Source: CAYYGL01 sp964471235 (GTDB lineage Bacteria > Calditrichota > Calditrichia > RBG-13-44-9 > J075). From it: 25,091 bases of DNA. The position numbers and the translations under genes are program-made. The notes under the pieces were generated by a model that did not search any database, was not told the origin of the DNA, and saw only the letters and a program-made list of their open reading frames with translations. Location of the stretch: NCBI GenBank assembly GCA_964471235.1, contig CAYYGL010000059.1, positions 1 to 25,091 on the forward strand, given 5' to 3'. Shown here one piece after another: positions 1-7,730 of the stretch (position 1 is the first letter of the stretch; the number at the start of each line of letters is the position of its first letter).

Positions 1-158
1 GCGGATAGAAACAGGTGCTCATAAATCTTTCAAGAATTTATGAAATGTTTTCCTTAGTCACTTTGAACAGCAACTTCACCGGTTCGAAGTGAGAAATGTT
101 AGTCATTTACTCATTGACCGCTGAAAGCTGATGGCTGACAGCTATCCCCACCCATCAT
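1..158. other. Non-coding end of window, downstream of recA
   Basis: No supported gene. On the minus strand just after recA there is a weak inverted repeat (AGCTG...CAGCT, about 124-145), but no T-run follows, so I do not call a terminator. A short stem ACTTC/GAAGT lies around 72-90. Confidence 0.4.
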
Positions 159-1229
159 TCATTTCCTCATTTTCCCTTCTTTCACTTCTTCTGGAGCAGG
201 AGGATTTTTCCCGGCATCTTCTTCCGCTTCAATCCCTAATTGCAGCTTTTCCCGAACCAGCTTCTCGATTTTATCCCGGAACTCCACGTTTTCTTTTAAA
301 TAGGCTTTCACGTTTTCCCTGCCCTGTCCCAATCGCTCATCACCAAAGCTGTACCAGGTGCCGCTTTTTTGCACGATATCCAATTCGGCGGCTAAATCCA
401 GCAGGTCACCTTCTTTGGAAATGCCCTGGGAATACATGATGTCAAACTCACACTCCCGGAACGGCGGTGCCATTTTGTTCTTCACCACTTTTACCCGGGT
501 GCGGTTTCCTACCAACTCCGTGCCGTTTTTAATGGCAGCGATTCGCCGGATATCCATGCGGATGGAAGTATAAAACTTCAGCGCCCTGCCGCCGGTGGTG
601 GTTTCCGGGTTGCCAAACATCACCCCGATTTTTTCCCGAAGCTGGTTAATGAAGATCACACAGGTGTTGGACTTGCTGACAGTTGCCGTGAGCTTGCGCA
701 ATGCCTGGGACATCAGGCGCGCCTGGATACCCATGTGGGCATCGCCCATCTCCCCTTCGATTTCCGCCCGGGGCACCAGCGCTGCCACGGAGTCAATCAC
801 GATGACATCCAATGCACCGCTGCGCACCAGCGTTTCAACAATCTCCAGCGCCTGCTCCCCGCTGTCCGGCTGCGAGACCAGCAGATTCACCGTATCCACT
901 CCCAACTTCCGGGCATAGATGGGGTCTAAAGCATGTTCGGCGTCCACAAATGCTGCCAGCCCTCCCAGCTTTTGCGCCTCGGCAATAATGTGCAGCGACA
1001 GGGTGGTTTTCCCGGAAGATTCCGGTCCGAAAATTTCGATAATACGTCCGCGCGGCACCCCGCCCAACCCCAGGGCATAATCCAGGGAAATTGAACCGGT
1101 GGGAATGACATCCACATGAATTTTGGGACGATCCCCCAGCCGCATGATAGCGCCCTTACCAAACTGACGCTCAATTTGCGACATCGCCAGCGTAATTGCT
1201 TTTTGCTTATCGTTGTTTTCTGCTGCCAT
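159..1229 (-). CDS. recA: RecA recombinase
   Basis: RecA, the ATP-dependent DNA strand-exchange protein that also activates LexA self-cleavage in SOS-proficient bacteria. The 356-residue product has the usual family length. Visible motifs are Walker A GPESSGKT (residues 68-75), Walker B VIVID (142-146), the L2-region stretch FINQLREKIG followed by a TTTGG turn (193-214), and an acidic, low-complexity C-terminal tail. The frame stays open to 1313, but I choose the ATG at 1227-1229: its product begins MAAENNDKQK, lines up with other RecA N termini, and follows a GAGG about 5 nt upstream; the extra 28 residues look non-RecA. It lies downstream of thpR on the same strand with its own promoter in the 256-bp gap. 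I found no recognisable LexA box upstream, so SOS control is not shown by the sequence. Confidence 0.98.
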   Translation of the reverse strand: MAAENNDKQKAITLAMSQIERQFGKGAIMRLGDRPKIHVDVIPTGSISLDYALGLGGVPRGRIIEIFGPESSGKTTLSLHIIAEAQKLGGLAAFVDAEHALDPIYARKLGVDTVNLLVSQPDSGEQALEIVETLVRSGALDVIVIDSVAALVPRAEIEGEMGDAHMGIQARLMSQALRKLTATVSKSNTCVIFINQLREKIGVMFGNPETTTGGRALKFYTSIRMDIRRIAAIKNGTELVGNRTRVKVVKNKMAPPFRECEFDIMYSQGISKEGDLLDLAAELDIVQKSGTWYSFGDERLGQGRENVKAYLKENVEFRDKIEKLVREKLQLGIEAEEDAGKNPPAPEEVKEGKMRK

Positions 1230-1264
1230 GACGACCTCTATGTTTTGGTTTCTCAAATGATTGA

Positions 1265-1292
1265 TTTTCCCGGGATATTCTCCCCGGTAAAA
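1265..1292 (-). promoter_or_regulatory. Stable hairpin in the recA leader
   Basis: Read on the minus strand, TTTTACCGGG and CCCGGGAAAA can pair with one mismatch around an 8-nt loop, ending about 36 nt before the recA ATG. A second short stem, CCGGC/GCCGG with a 3-nt loop, lies at 1315-1327. There is no T-run, so this is not a standard terminator; a role in mRNA stability or translation is possible. Confidence 0.35.
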
Positions 1293-1372
1293 CACCCTGT
1301 GTGGGAGCGGCAAGCCGGCACCGCCGGGAATTTGTCATTGTAATTGCGAGATTTTTTCCGTTTCACCAAAAA

Positions 1373-1420
1373 TCAGACCCGGATAAAGCTGCTTAACCGG
1401 GCAACCAACTTAGTGAACAT
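1373..1420 (-). CDS. Possible 15-codon leader ORF upstream of recA
   Basis: A short minus-strand ORF, product MFTKLVARLSSFIRV, starts at ATG 1420-1418 and is preceded by GAGGTGG at 1431-1425 (4-nt spacing). A hairpin (CCCGG/CCGGG, 1378-1401) covers its second half, and a T5 run follows a few bases later. The predicted recA promoter would start transcription very near this Shine-Dalgarno, so it may only be used on longer transcripts reading through from thpR. It may be chance; coding is not shown. Confidence 0.25.
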   Translation of the reverse strand: MFTKLVARLSSFIRV

Positions 1421-1433
1421 AAATCCACCTCAA

Positions 1434-1462
1434 AATATAGAGCTTCCCGATAGGCTTTCCAA
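1434..1462 (-). promoter_or_regulatory. Predicted sigma-70-like promoter for recA
   Basis: On the minus strand TTGGAA (1462-1457) is separated by 17 bp from TATATT (1439-1434). The start site would fall near 1428, giving recA a leader of roughly 200 nt. The promoter lies after the thpR stop codon, so recA need not depend on thpR transcription. Confidence 0.5.
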
Positions 1463-1485
1463 CTAATATTTCGTTTTTTTCAAAT

Positions 1486-2052
1486 TTATTGCAGGGGAAA
1501 AGACTTTTGCACGCTATAGCGTGCGCCCTCCCGACGCAGTTCGCTCTTCATTACCAACAGGGCATCGACCGGGATGGAATATTCCGGAAGCGGATAATCC
1601 AGAAAGTGTTTCAGCAGCGTTTCCACTCCCCGGGGACTTCGAATTCTACCAACGGTGAGATGGGGGCTAAAGGGACGTTTTTCTTCCGGAAACCCGATTT
1701 GCGCCATCCCCTGTGCCACCTCTCTTTGTAACTGCACCAGCCGGGAGCGGTTGGTCGGGTTGATGCCGACCCAGAGCACCCGGGGGCGCCGGAAAGAAGG
1801 AAAGGCTCCCTTTGAGGCGCTGGACAGCGCAAAAGGGCGGTGATTGGCTGCCACTTCTTCCATAACTGTGAAAACGGATTGGACCTCCGGCGGTGTAATT
1901 TCACCCAGGAACTTTAAGGTAAGATGAACCGCTTCCGGTTTAACCCATTTGATGTCCGCCGGGGTTCGTTTCAATTCCGAGATCATCTCTCGCAGGGCTT
2001 CCCGGAGTTCCGTGGGAATGTCAATGGCGATGAAGGTACGAATCTTTTCCAT
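1486..2052 (-). CDS. thpR: RNA 2',3'-cyclic phosphodiesterase (LigT/ThpR family)
   Basis: A member of the 2H phosphoesterase family, cytoplasmic enzymes that open 2',3'-cyclic phosphates on RNA and can reversibly form 2'-5' links in vitro; the cellular role is poorly defined. The 188-residue length is typical. The two hallmark HxTx motifs are present: HLTL at residues 43-46 and HLTV at 131-134, the latter in the familiar context SPHLTVGRIR. The N terminus RTFIAIDIP is also typical. The ATG at 2050-2052 fits the family start, but the Shine-Dalgarno is weak. It precedes recA on the same strand, a neighbourhood seen in many bacteria. I see no missing residue or frameshift. Confidence 0.93.
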   Translation of the reverse strand: MEKIRTFIAIDIPTELREALREMISELKRTPADIKWVKPEAVHLTLKFLGEITPPEVQSVFTVMEEVAANHRPFALSSASKGAFPSFRRPRVLWVGINPTNRSRLVQLQREVAQGMAQIGFPEEKRPFSPHLTVGRIRSPRGVETLLKHFLDYPLPEYSIPVDALLVMKSELRREGARYSVQKSFPLQ

Positions 2053-2194
2053 GAAAGTATCCGGGATTTGGGTGACAATGCCGGCGGCCGGACCAGGGGT
2101 TCTCCTGCTAAATCCAACCGGAGGGTTGCAGACAATAGCTTATCCCCGCTGAATCTTCTTCAATTCTGAGCATTGGATTCCATCATCCTAAATA

Positions 2195-2223
2195 AAATTC
2201 GTGAGAATTGGTGAAATTCGTGG
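2195..2223. repeat. Three short direct repeats (aattcgtg type)
   Basis: AATTCGTG occurs at 2196-2203 and 2215-2222, with AATTGGTG between them at 2206-2213, so the units are spaced 10 and 9 bp apart. They lie in the 266-bp gap between the antiporter gene and thpR. Spacing close to one helical turn is compatible with a protein-binding array, but a small dispersed repeat is equally likely. Confidence 0.4.
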
Positions 2224-2318
2224 ATTATTCACTCCCTGGAACCATTGTTTCCGGCAGCCGGAAAGAAATTAATAATTTTTCAGGAATGGGACAAGACCGG
2301 AAGGAATTCCATAGACGG

Positions 2319-3653
2319 CTATTTTTTTTGCGCGCTGGTGAGAACGACAGCCGGTTTGGCAGCGGTAGCGGAAACTTCCCCGGCTTTATCCAGCGCAAAC
2401 CGGAACAGCACCGGACCTAATAATTGATTGATGGCGATGGCAGCAATCATGATGGTTTTAATGAAATTGCCGATTTCCCCCGGCAAAGTTCTGCCGACAA
2501 TAATAGACAACCCCAGGGTGACGCCTGCCTGCCCAATAAAACCCATCCAGGAATAACGGCGAATAAACACATTCGTAGTGGTAAACCGGCTTCCCAGCCA
2601 GGTGCCGATTTGGGTGGTGCCCAGGCGCAGTCCCACAATCAACAACGTGAAGACCCAATTCTTGATAAACAAATCGAAATTTAAGGATGCCCCGGCAATG
2701 GTAAAAAAGGTAACATATACGGGAAGAGAGTTGGATTCGATGGCATGAATCAGTTCGTCCCCGTGCTTACTGAAATTCTGAATCATGAACCCTGCCATCA
2801 TGAAGACCAGCACGATCTCCAGGTGGGCAAGCCGGCTGACTTCAATAATCAATAAAATGAATCCCATCAGAAAGATGAAGGTCTGTTGTTTCACGTATTT
2901 CATGTAGCTGTAAATCAGGTAACCGGCAACACCGCCGACAAACAGGGAAAGGGATATCTCTCCTAACACCGAGAGAACATATTGTAGGCGCATCTCCTGC
3001 CCCGGCAATACCAACGGTTCGGCAAATGCCAAAATTACCGCAAATACCAACACCACAATGATGTCTTTCGCCACCGTGACTTCTAACACCAGGTCGGTCA
3101 GGGGTCCGCGTGCTTTTGATTCGGTGATGATGGCAATGGTGGTTGCCGGAGACTTGGCAATTGCCAGCGAACCAAAAATCAACCCAATGCCCAGCACTAC
3201 CCGGAGCGGCTGCTGATTTATAAAACCCAGCCAGGGGCTTAACAGCAAAATCCCGGCGGTAACACCGCACAACACAATCACGATCTGCCAGGAAATGACA
3301 CTGGTTAATAACCGCCATTTTTGACGCACATTGGATAAACGGAACTCTCCACCGGCTGTCAGGGCTATCAAGCTCAGGGCAATATCATCGATCAGCTTCA
3401 ACTCCCCCACGGTGGAACTGGAGAGATAGTTCAGGAAGTAGGGTCCTAACAAAATGCCAGCTAACAGATACCCGCTGATTTTGGGTAATCTGATTCGGGT
3501 AACGCTTTTACCAAGCAGGTAGGCGGCTAAGAGTACAAATCCCAGCATCAGCACCACTTCCGCACCCGGCAGGGCAGTGTGCGAAGGGATAAGACGCTGA
3601 ATAAACGCAGTGGTCAGTAACAACAAAATGATAAAAATGGTTATTCTCAACAA
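2319..3653 (-). CDS. Cation/proton antiporter (CPA family), downstream copy
   Basis: An inner-membrane monovalent cation/H+ exchanger of the Na+/H+ exchanger superfamily (PF00999-like), expected to swap Na+ or K+ for protons. The 444-residue protein is almost entirely hydrophobic segments, about 12-13. Family-like features are ISGYLLAGILLGP (59-71), a pore-region AKSPATTIA (166-174), a single Asp in VAKD (194-197) where related proteins carry their key acidic pair, and the Gly-rich GFIGQAGVTLGL (371-382). No C-terminal RCK/TrkA domain is present. The start appears to be TTG: either 3653 or the adjacent 3650, with GGAG at 3661-3658, the latter spacing (7 nt) being better; no ATG fits. It follows the other antiporter gene by 25 bp, so the two are probably co-transcribed. 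Substrate cannot be read from sequence. Confidence 0.9.
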   Translation of the reverse strand: MLRITIFIILLLLTTAFIQRLIPSHTALPGAEVVLMLGFVLLAAYLLGKSVTRIRLPKISGYLLAGILLGPYFLNYLSSSTVGELKLIDDIALSLIALTAGGEFRLSNVRQKWRLLTSVISWQIVIVLCGVTAGILLLSPWLGFINQQPLRVVLGIGLIFGSLAIAKSPATTIAIITESKARGPLTDLVLEVTVAKDIIVVLVFAVILAFAEPLVLPGQEMRLQYVLSVLGEISLSLFVGGVAGYLIYSYMKYVKQQTFIFLMGFILLIIEVSRLAHLEIVLVFMMAGFMIQNFSKHGDELIHAIESNSLPVYVTFFTIAGASLNFDLFIKNWVFTLLIVGLRLGTTQIGTWLGSRFTTTNVFIRRYSWMGFIGQAGVTLGLSIIVGRTLPGEIGNFIKTIMIAAIAINQLLGPVLFRFALDKAGEVSATAAKPAVVLTSAQKK

Positions 3654-3678
3654 AATACTCCGGCTTCAATTCCGATTT

Positions 3679-4878
3679 TTAAATAATTTCACCATGCCGC
3701 TTTAATACCCGTGGAATGAGCCAGGCAGCAAATTCATCAAAGACAATGATCCCAATAATTGCGGCACTGATAACCAGATTCCCCGGGGTTCCCCCATAGA
3801 AGAGTTGATAATTCAGGGCAATTGCCAATGAAATACCGCCGAAAGAGAGCAGCATGGAGCCCACATCTCCTGGTATTGGAAAAGAGCAATCGATGGTTTT
3901 CGCTGAGATCCACCCACCGAGATATTTTCCCAGGAACCGCGCCCCGATAAACACACCAATGAACGCAACCTCGGAAAAAAAGTTAATATTCCACAGGGCG
4001 CCGGCAAACAGCAGCAGGAACAGGTAAATGGGCGTTTCGGCATAGCCCAGTACCCGCACGGTTTTCTCCGCTTCCCGGCGAAATTGGGCAATTACGATCC
4101 CGACAATCATATTCAAAAAGATGGGCGAGAGACGGAGATAAAACCCGACCCCGCTGGCAAACACCACCAATCCAATCACCAATAAGGTTAATTCATCCCG
4201 TTCGAATTTGCTTCGGACCAAAAATACAAAAGCCAATCCGATTAGAATCCCCAGCAGGACATTTAGTAGCAGCCATTGCCAATTGGAGGTGATCCAGTTG
4301 CTTACCAGCGGATTAAATAATGCAAAGGTAATCCCGGCAAAAAAAATACCCCAAAAGCCGTCCAGACCGGAGACAAATTGCATTAAGTGGGTTAAGCGCC
4401 CGCTGGCTTTATGCATCACCACCGCCCGGGCAATGGTTATGGGGGTGGTATTGCAGCCGAGGGCGGCAAACACCAGGCTGACCTCCAGGATGTGGCGAGG
4501 GGCTTCATTCCATAAATTCGAGTACGCCACCAGGCAAATTCCACCGATGATGACAAATGCAATCAACCCTTGAACAGCGGAAAACAGGGTATAATTTGCC
4601 GGAAACCGTTTTATGTTTCGCCACCGCAAATGAATGCCAAACAACATCCCTGCCCACCCCAGGCTTAAGCTGATCAGGGGCTCCAGGCTGAATAGGATTT
4701 TCTCGTTCAAAAAACCGAACACCCGGGGTCCAAGCAACACACCTATCAAAATATAAGGGATGCCGCTCACCGCCAAACCGGAAACAATCGGGTTTTTGTG
4801 ATTGATTCGGGGAAAAACCAAAACCGAACCCAGGAATGCCGCTGTCAGTACCAATAGAAAGCCTAAAATGGGGGTCAT
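3679..4878 (-). CDS. Cation/proton antiporter (CPA family), upstream copy
   Basis: A second, clearly divergent exchanger of the same superfamily, 399 residues with about 12 hydrophobic segments and no cytoplasmic regulatory domain. Recognisable parts are SGIPYILIGVLLGP (38-51), a pore-region CNTTPITIAR (142-151), Asp173 in GLDGFW where the ion-binding acidic residue is expected, and ARFLGKYLGGW (313-323) with the conserved late-membrane Arg. It starts at ATG 4878-4876; the Shine-Dalgarno is poor. It is the first gene of the probable two-antiporter unit. The two proteins share layout but little sequence, so this is not a recent duplication. They may have different ions or work as a pair (inference). 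Confidence 0.88.
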   Translation of the reverse strand: MTPILGFLLVLTAAFLGSVLVFPRINHKNPIVSGLAVSGIPYILIGVLLGPRVFGFLNEKILFSLEPLISLSLGWAGMLFGIHLRWRNIKRFPANYTLFSAVQGLIAFVIIGGICLVAYSNLWNEAPRHILEVSLVFAALGCNTTPITIARAVVMHKASGRLTHLMQFVSGLDGFWGIFFAGITFALFNPLVSNWITSNWQWLLLNVLLGILIGLAFVFLVRSKFERDELTLLVIGLVVFASGVGFYLRLSPIFLNMIVGIVIAQFRREAEKTVRVLGYAETPIYLFLLLFAGALWNINFFSEVAFIGVFIGARFLGKYLGGWISAKTIDCSFPIPGDVGSMLLSFGGISLAIALNYQLFYGGTPGNLVISAAIIGIIVFDEFAAWLIPRVLKRHGEII

Positions 4879-5184
4879 ACCGGGTATTCTCTTTGTTTTG
4901 AATGAAAGTAAACCGCTTCAAAATAAAGTAATCTCCCGGAGTTAAAGCAAGTAATTTGAAATCTTGACATCCGGGGAGCAGGAGTCGAGTATTTGGCAGG
5001 AAGAGCATTACTTGTAAAAGCGCATGGGATTTATTACATTTCTGTAAGCCTGCTGCTATCTCGACAGTGTTAAACCGGTTTGGTTAACGAGGGAGTGATG
5101 GCAAAAGATGCCAATGAACAACTGTAAATGAGACACCTAAAACCGGAAGCTGATTTTCTTGAAACCGTACAGATTGGAGGCAAC
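4879..5184. other. Divergent intergenic region between antiporters and MBL hydrolase
   Basis: This 306-bp spacer holds outward-facing control regions. On the plus strand a perfect TTGACA stands at 4964-4969. On the minus strand a weak TTGCTT-17-TTTATT pair lies about 30-70 bp before the antiporter ATG. No convincing small gene, RNA or repeat was seen. Confidence 0.4.
4964..4992 (+). promoter_or_regulatory. Possible promoter for the MBL hydrolase
   Basis: Consensus -35 TTGACA (4964-4969), 17-bp spacer, then GAGTAT (4987-4992), which matches the -10 consensus at only three positions. It would give a leader of about 185 nt. Confidence 0.3.
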
Positions 5185-6033
5185 ATGCAGATTGGTAAAT
5201 ACGAGGCACAAATAGTGGATGCGGGAAGGTTTCGGCTGGATGGCGGCGCCATGTTCGGGGTGGTGCCCCGGGTGCTCTGGGAACGGAAAAAACCGGCGGA
5301 TGAAAAAAACCGCATTCAGATGGCGACCATGCTCCTCCTGTTAAAAGGGGAAGGACGGGTGATATTAATCGATACCGGTTTGGGCGACAAGATGGAGCCA
5401 AAATTCATGGAAATATATGCGGTGGATTTTTCCGAGCACAATCTGATGAACTCGCTTCAACGGCACCATGTGACGCCGGAAGATATCACCGATGTAATTA
5501 TGACTCATCTACATTTTGATCACGCCGGTGGTGCCACCACCCGAACCCCGGACGGTGCACTCAAGCCCACGTTTCCCAATGCAAAATATTACGTTCAAAA
5601 AGAACAATTTGCCTGGGCATTGAAGCCCTCGGAGAAGGACCGCGCCAGCTTCTTTCAGGAAAACTACATCCCCTTACAGGAGCATAATCAATTGATTTTG
5701 CTGGAAGGGAACCAGGAATTATTTCCCGGTATAGAAGTGATTCCCCTGGAGGGCCATACGGTAGCCCAGCAAGCGGTGTTGATTCATGGGGAGGAGTCTT
5801 CCCTATTCTATGCTGCCGATTTAATTCCCTTATCGAGCCATGTTTCTATCCCCTGGGTAATGGCGTATGATTTGTATCCCCTGACCACCATCGAGGAAAA
5901 AAAGCGGTATTTAAGATTAGCCTGCGCTCAAAACTGGAGGGTCTTTTTTGAACACGATCCGGAAATAACATGTGCCACGGTGCAGGAAACTCCAAAGGGA
6001 TTTGCCTTGAAAGACACCGTAGAGATGGCTTGA
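5185..6033 (+). CDS. Metallo-beta-lactamase-fold hydrolase
   Basis: A 282-residue soluble dinuclear-metal hydrolase of the MBL superfamily, in the length range of the AHL-lactonase/YtnP-like group. The metal site is complete: THLHFDHAGG (residues 107-116, with H108, H110, D112, H113), then EGHT (H191), AADL (D212) and a late FEHDP (H257). An early VILIDTGLGDK supports the fold. The frame is open from 5128, but the ATG at 5185 follows a strong GGAGG (5176-5180) and gives the normal N terminus, so I use it. No signal peptide is seen, so it should be cytoplasmic. It is convergent with the permease gene and alone on its strand. The substrate is unknown: lactone, ester or phosphoester hydrolysis are all possible. 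Confidence 0.92.
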   Translation: MQIGKYEAQIVDAGRFRLDGGAMFGVVPRVLWERKKPADEKNRIQMATMLLLLKGEGRVILIDTGLGDKMEPKFMEIYAVDFSEHNLMNSLQRHHVTPEDITDVIMTHLHFDHAGGATTRTPDGALKPTFPNAKYYVQKEQFAWALKPSEKDRASFFQENYIPLQEHNQLILLEGNQELFPGIEVIPLEGHTVAQQAVLIHGEESSLFYAADLIPLSSHVSIPWVMAYDLYPLTTIEEKKRYLRLACAQNWRVFFEHDPEITCATVQETPKGFALKDTVEMA

Positions 6034-6095
6034 AAAAGGGGAGACCTTGAGAATGGATCAAAATTGGGGGCACTTCTGTTCATCGAGGTTTCGGT

Positions 6096-6851
6096 CTAAA
6101 TCAAATCTTTGCGCATCATTTTCCGGCAGGAGACAAACAACCAGCAGCCGATTTGTAAAATCGCCACCAGCAAAAAAAATATCTGCCATCCCGGGCTGAC
6201 ATCCAAGAAACCGGGTGACCATCCCTGCCAGGTGACCGACACCATCAGATCGGATAATTCGGCGAACGGCGGTAATAGCAGCGAGAGGATTTTATACCAA
6301 TCCCCCGGAGAATGGAGCGGAAACAACTTGACTTTGGGGAAGATGCTCCCAAAGACTAACAGAATCATAATTAACCAACTCAGTTGGGGGCGATAGGTAT
6401 AGGAAAGGCTTAGCAATAAAGTGGAAAGCAATAAAATCAATACAATAACTGACAACTTAAGGGGCATGTTCATAAAATAGGTGAGGGACAGAAAACGCAG
6501 CCCATACAAGAGGGCAAACAGTACTATCCACATCAGATCGATAAAGATGATTAAGATTACCTTGGAGATGAATAAATTCCGTCTGCCGTTCGGTTTACTG
6601 AGCAAAAAATAGAGGGTATTGCCCTTTTCCAAAAAGAACACCGAGGGGGCGGTTAAAAGATTCAATAGAATTGCAAAGACGGCAAATACTATCCAGATAT
6701 CTTCGGTATATTGATCACCGGTTAAAAAAGCCTCGAAGAGAATGATAAAAATAACAATGGCAACCAGGTCACGTAAATAGCGGTGCTGGCGGAGATAATT
6801 TTTATATTCAAAACGAACAAAAGCGAACAATGGTGCTAAACGTTTCATCAT
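6096..6851 (-). CDS. ABC-2-type transporter permease-like membrane protein
   Basis: A roughly 251-residue integral membrane protein with about six hydrophobic segments. The layout of a short cytoplasmic N terminus (FVRFEYKNYLRQHRYL), a first membrane helix, and a charged loop with SKPNGRRNLFISK resembles permease subunits of ABC-2-type exporters. No ATP-binding partner gene is next to it, so transport is an inference. The start is uncertain: the frame is open to 7064, but that stretch lacks hydrophobic or family-like character and overlaps likely regulatory DNA. I use the double Met at 6851/6848, though neither has a clear Shine-Dalgarno; Met at 6872 is an alternative. It is divergent from the unrecognised gene at 7134. 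Confidence 0.65.
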   Translation of the reverse strand: MMKRLAPLFAFVRFEYKNYLRQHRYLRDLVAIVIFIILFEAFLTGDQYTEDIWIVFAVFAILLNLLTAPSVFFLEKGNTLYFLLSKPNGRRNLFISKVILIIFIDLMWIVLFALLYGLRFLSLTYFMNMPLKLSVIVLILLLSTLLLSLSYTYRPQLSWLIMILLVFGSIFPKVKLFPLHSPGDWYKILSLLLPPFAELSDLMVSVTWQGWSPGFLDVSPGWQIFFLLVAILQIGCWLFVSCRKMMRKDLI

Positions 6852-7065
6852 CACAGGTTTTAAAAGGTGCATCCGAAGGTTTCTGTCTGGGAAACAAACC
6901 ACCGGAAATATACTCCCGCTTCGGTAAACAAGCAAAACGTTTTGCCAAAGGGGCATGGATGAAACCCCGGGGAGGCATCTTTCACGGATCATTGGAAATT
7001 CCGGATGGATTAAATTTGATTTTTCAGTGTTTGAAAATGCATCCGATATATAATAATTTACCATA

Positions 7066-7083
7066 CCTCATGTAACCATGAGG
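7066..7083. promoter_or_regulatory. Perfect inverted repeat, operator- or hairpin-like
   Basis: CCTCATG (7066-7072) and CATGAGG (7077-7083) are perfect 7-bp arms around TAAC. It lies between two divergent genes, about 50 bp before the plus-strand ATG at 7134. The position suits a regulator site or an mRNA leader hairpin. Confidence 0.4.
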
Positions 7084-7133
7084 GAAATTTTAAGGAAAGT
7101 TTTATGAATCATAAATCAATGTGAGGTAATTCC

Positions 7134-7730
7134 ATGAAAGAGACATATACAGAGTTAATCATTAAAGCACCTTTTTTCCTGGTGAAAGGTCTGTTATTGG
7201 GATTTATGTATGGCAGGGGAGAGGAATTCAACTTTTTCTTCCATCGGAAAACCGGTATTCGCCGGGAAACGGTGGGTGAATTGGTCCGGGAATTGTTGGT
7301 GTTGGATACCCACACCTACCTGTGCTTACCGGATGATGTGGTGAATGATTTTGTTAAAGTGGTAGAAAAAGCGGAAGCCATGGTGAAATGCAAGGTAGTT
7401 GGTCGCCGGGCGATACGGGGTGCCGAATTTTCTTTTAGCTTTGAATTTTTAACCCAGAGCGCCGCCCGGGAAGGCAAGAAACTGTTGAAGAACCTACCCG
7501 AGGGAGTTGAACTGCTCGATTTTAAACCGGAAGAAAAAAAGCATAAAAACGAAGTCGGGGAAATTGGAGGCTATGCACCTATTCACCCTTATGTTTATCG
7601 GGGACACGGTATTATCAAGGGAGATTTCGGTGGCGTGATCGATGTGTATCTGAAAATGAAACGAAGTAAAATCAGCGATTTTTTCCTGTGCAGCAACGTA
7701 CGTCTGATTTTTGATGAGAAAAAAAAGTAA
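7134..7730 (+). CDS. Hypothetical protein, 198 residues
   Basis: I do not recognise this protein. It is a real gene by its start (ATG 7134 after GAGG at 7123-7126, 7-nt spacing), full-length open frame and even codon use. It has no signal peptide and no clear membrane helix; the hydrophobic patch APFFLVKGLLLGFMYG (11-26) is short and could be an amphipathic or buried helix. The rest alternates predicted strands and helices: a strand-rich block around AEFSFSFEF (97-105), a helix AAREGKKLLKNL, then PEGVELLDF, and a C-terminal strand block with YRGHGIIKGDFGGVIDVYLKMKR. It could be a soluble alpha/beta (ferredoxin-like) protein, but no catalytic motif is visible. It stands alone between a divergent permease gene and a downstream spacer. 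Confidence 0.8.
   Translation: MKETYTELIIKAPFFLVKGLLLGFMYGRGEEFNFFFHRKTGIRRETVGELVRELLVLDTHTYLCLPDDVVNDFVKVVEKAEAMVKCKVVGRRAIRGAEFSFSFEFLTQSAAREGKKLLKNLPEGVELLDFKPEEKKHKNEVGEIGGYAPIHPYVYRGHGIIKGDFGGVIDVYLKMKRSKISDFFLCSNVRLIFDEKKK

Noticed and set aside
72..95. GGTTCGAA stretch resembling a tRNA T-loop
   Set aside because: The flanking bases do not form a T-stem, and no acceptor or anticodon arm can be built around it.
1230..1313. 28-residue extension of RecA
   Set aside because: It encodes the leader hairpin and does not resemble RecA; the ATG at 1229 has a proper ribosome-binding site.
6852..7064. 71-residue N-terminal extension of the permease
   Set aside because: No family-like or membrane character, and GAGG lies only 1 nt before the upstream ATG; the region overlaps likely regulatory DNA.
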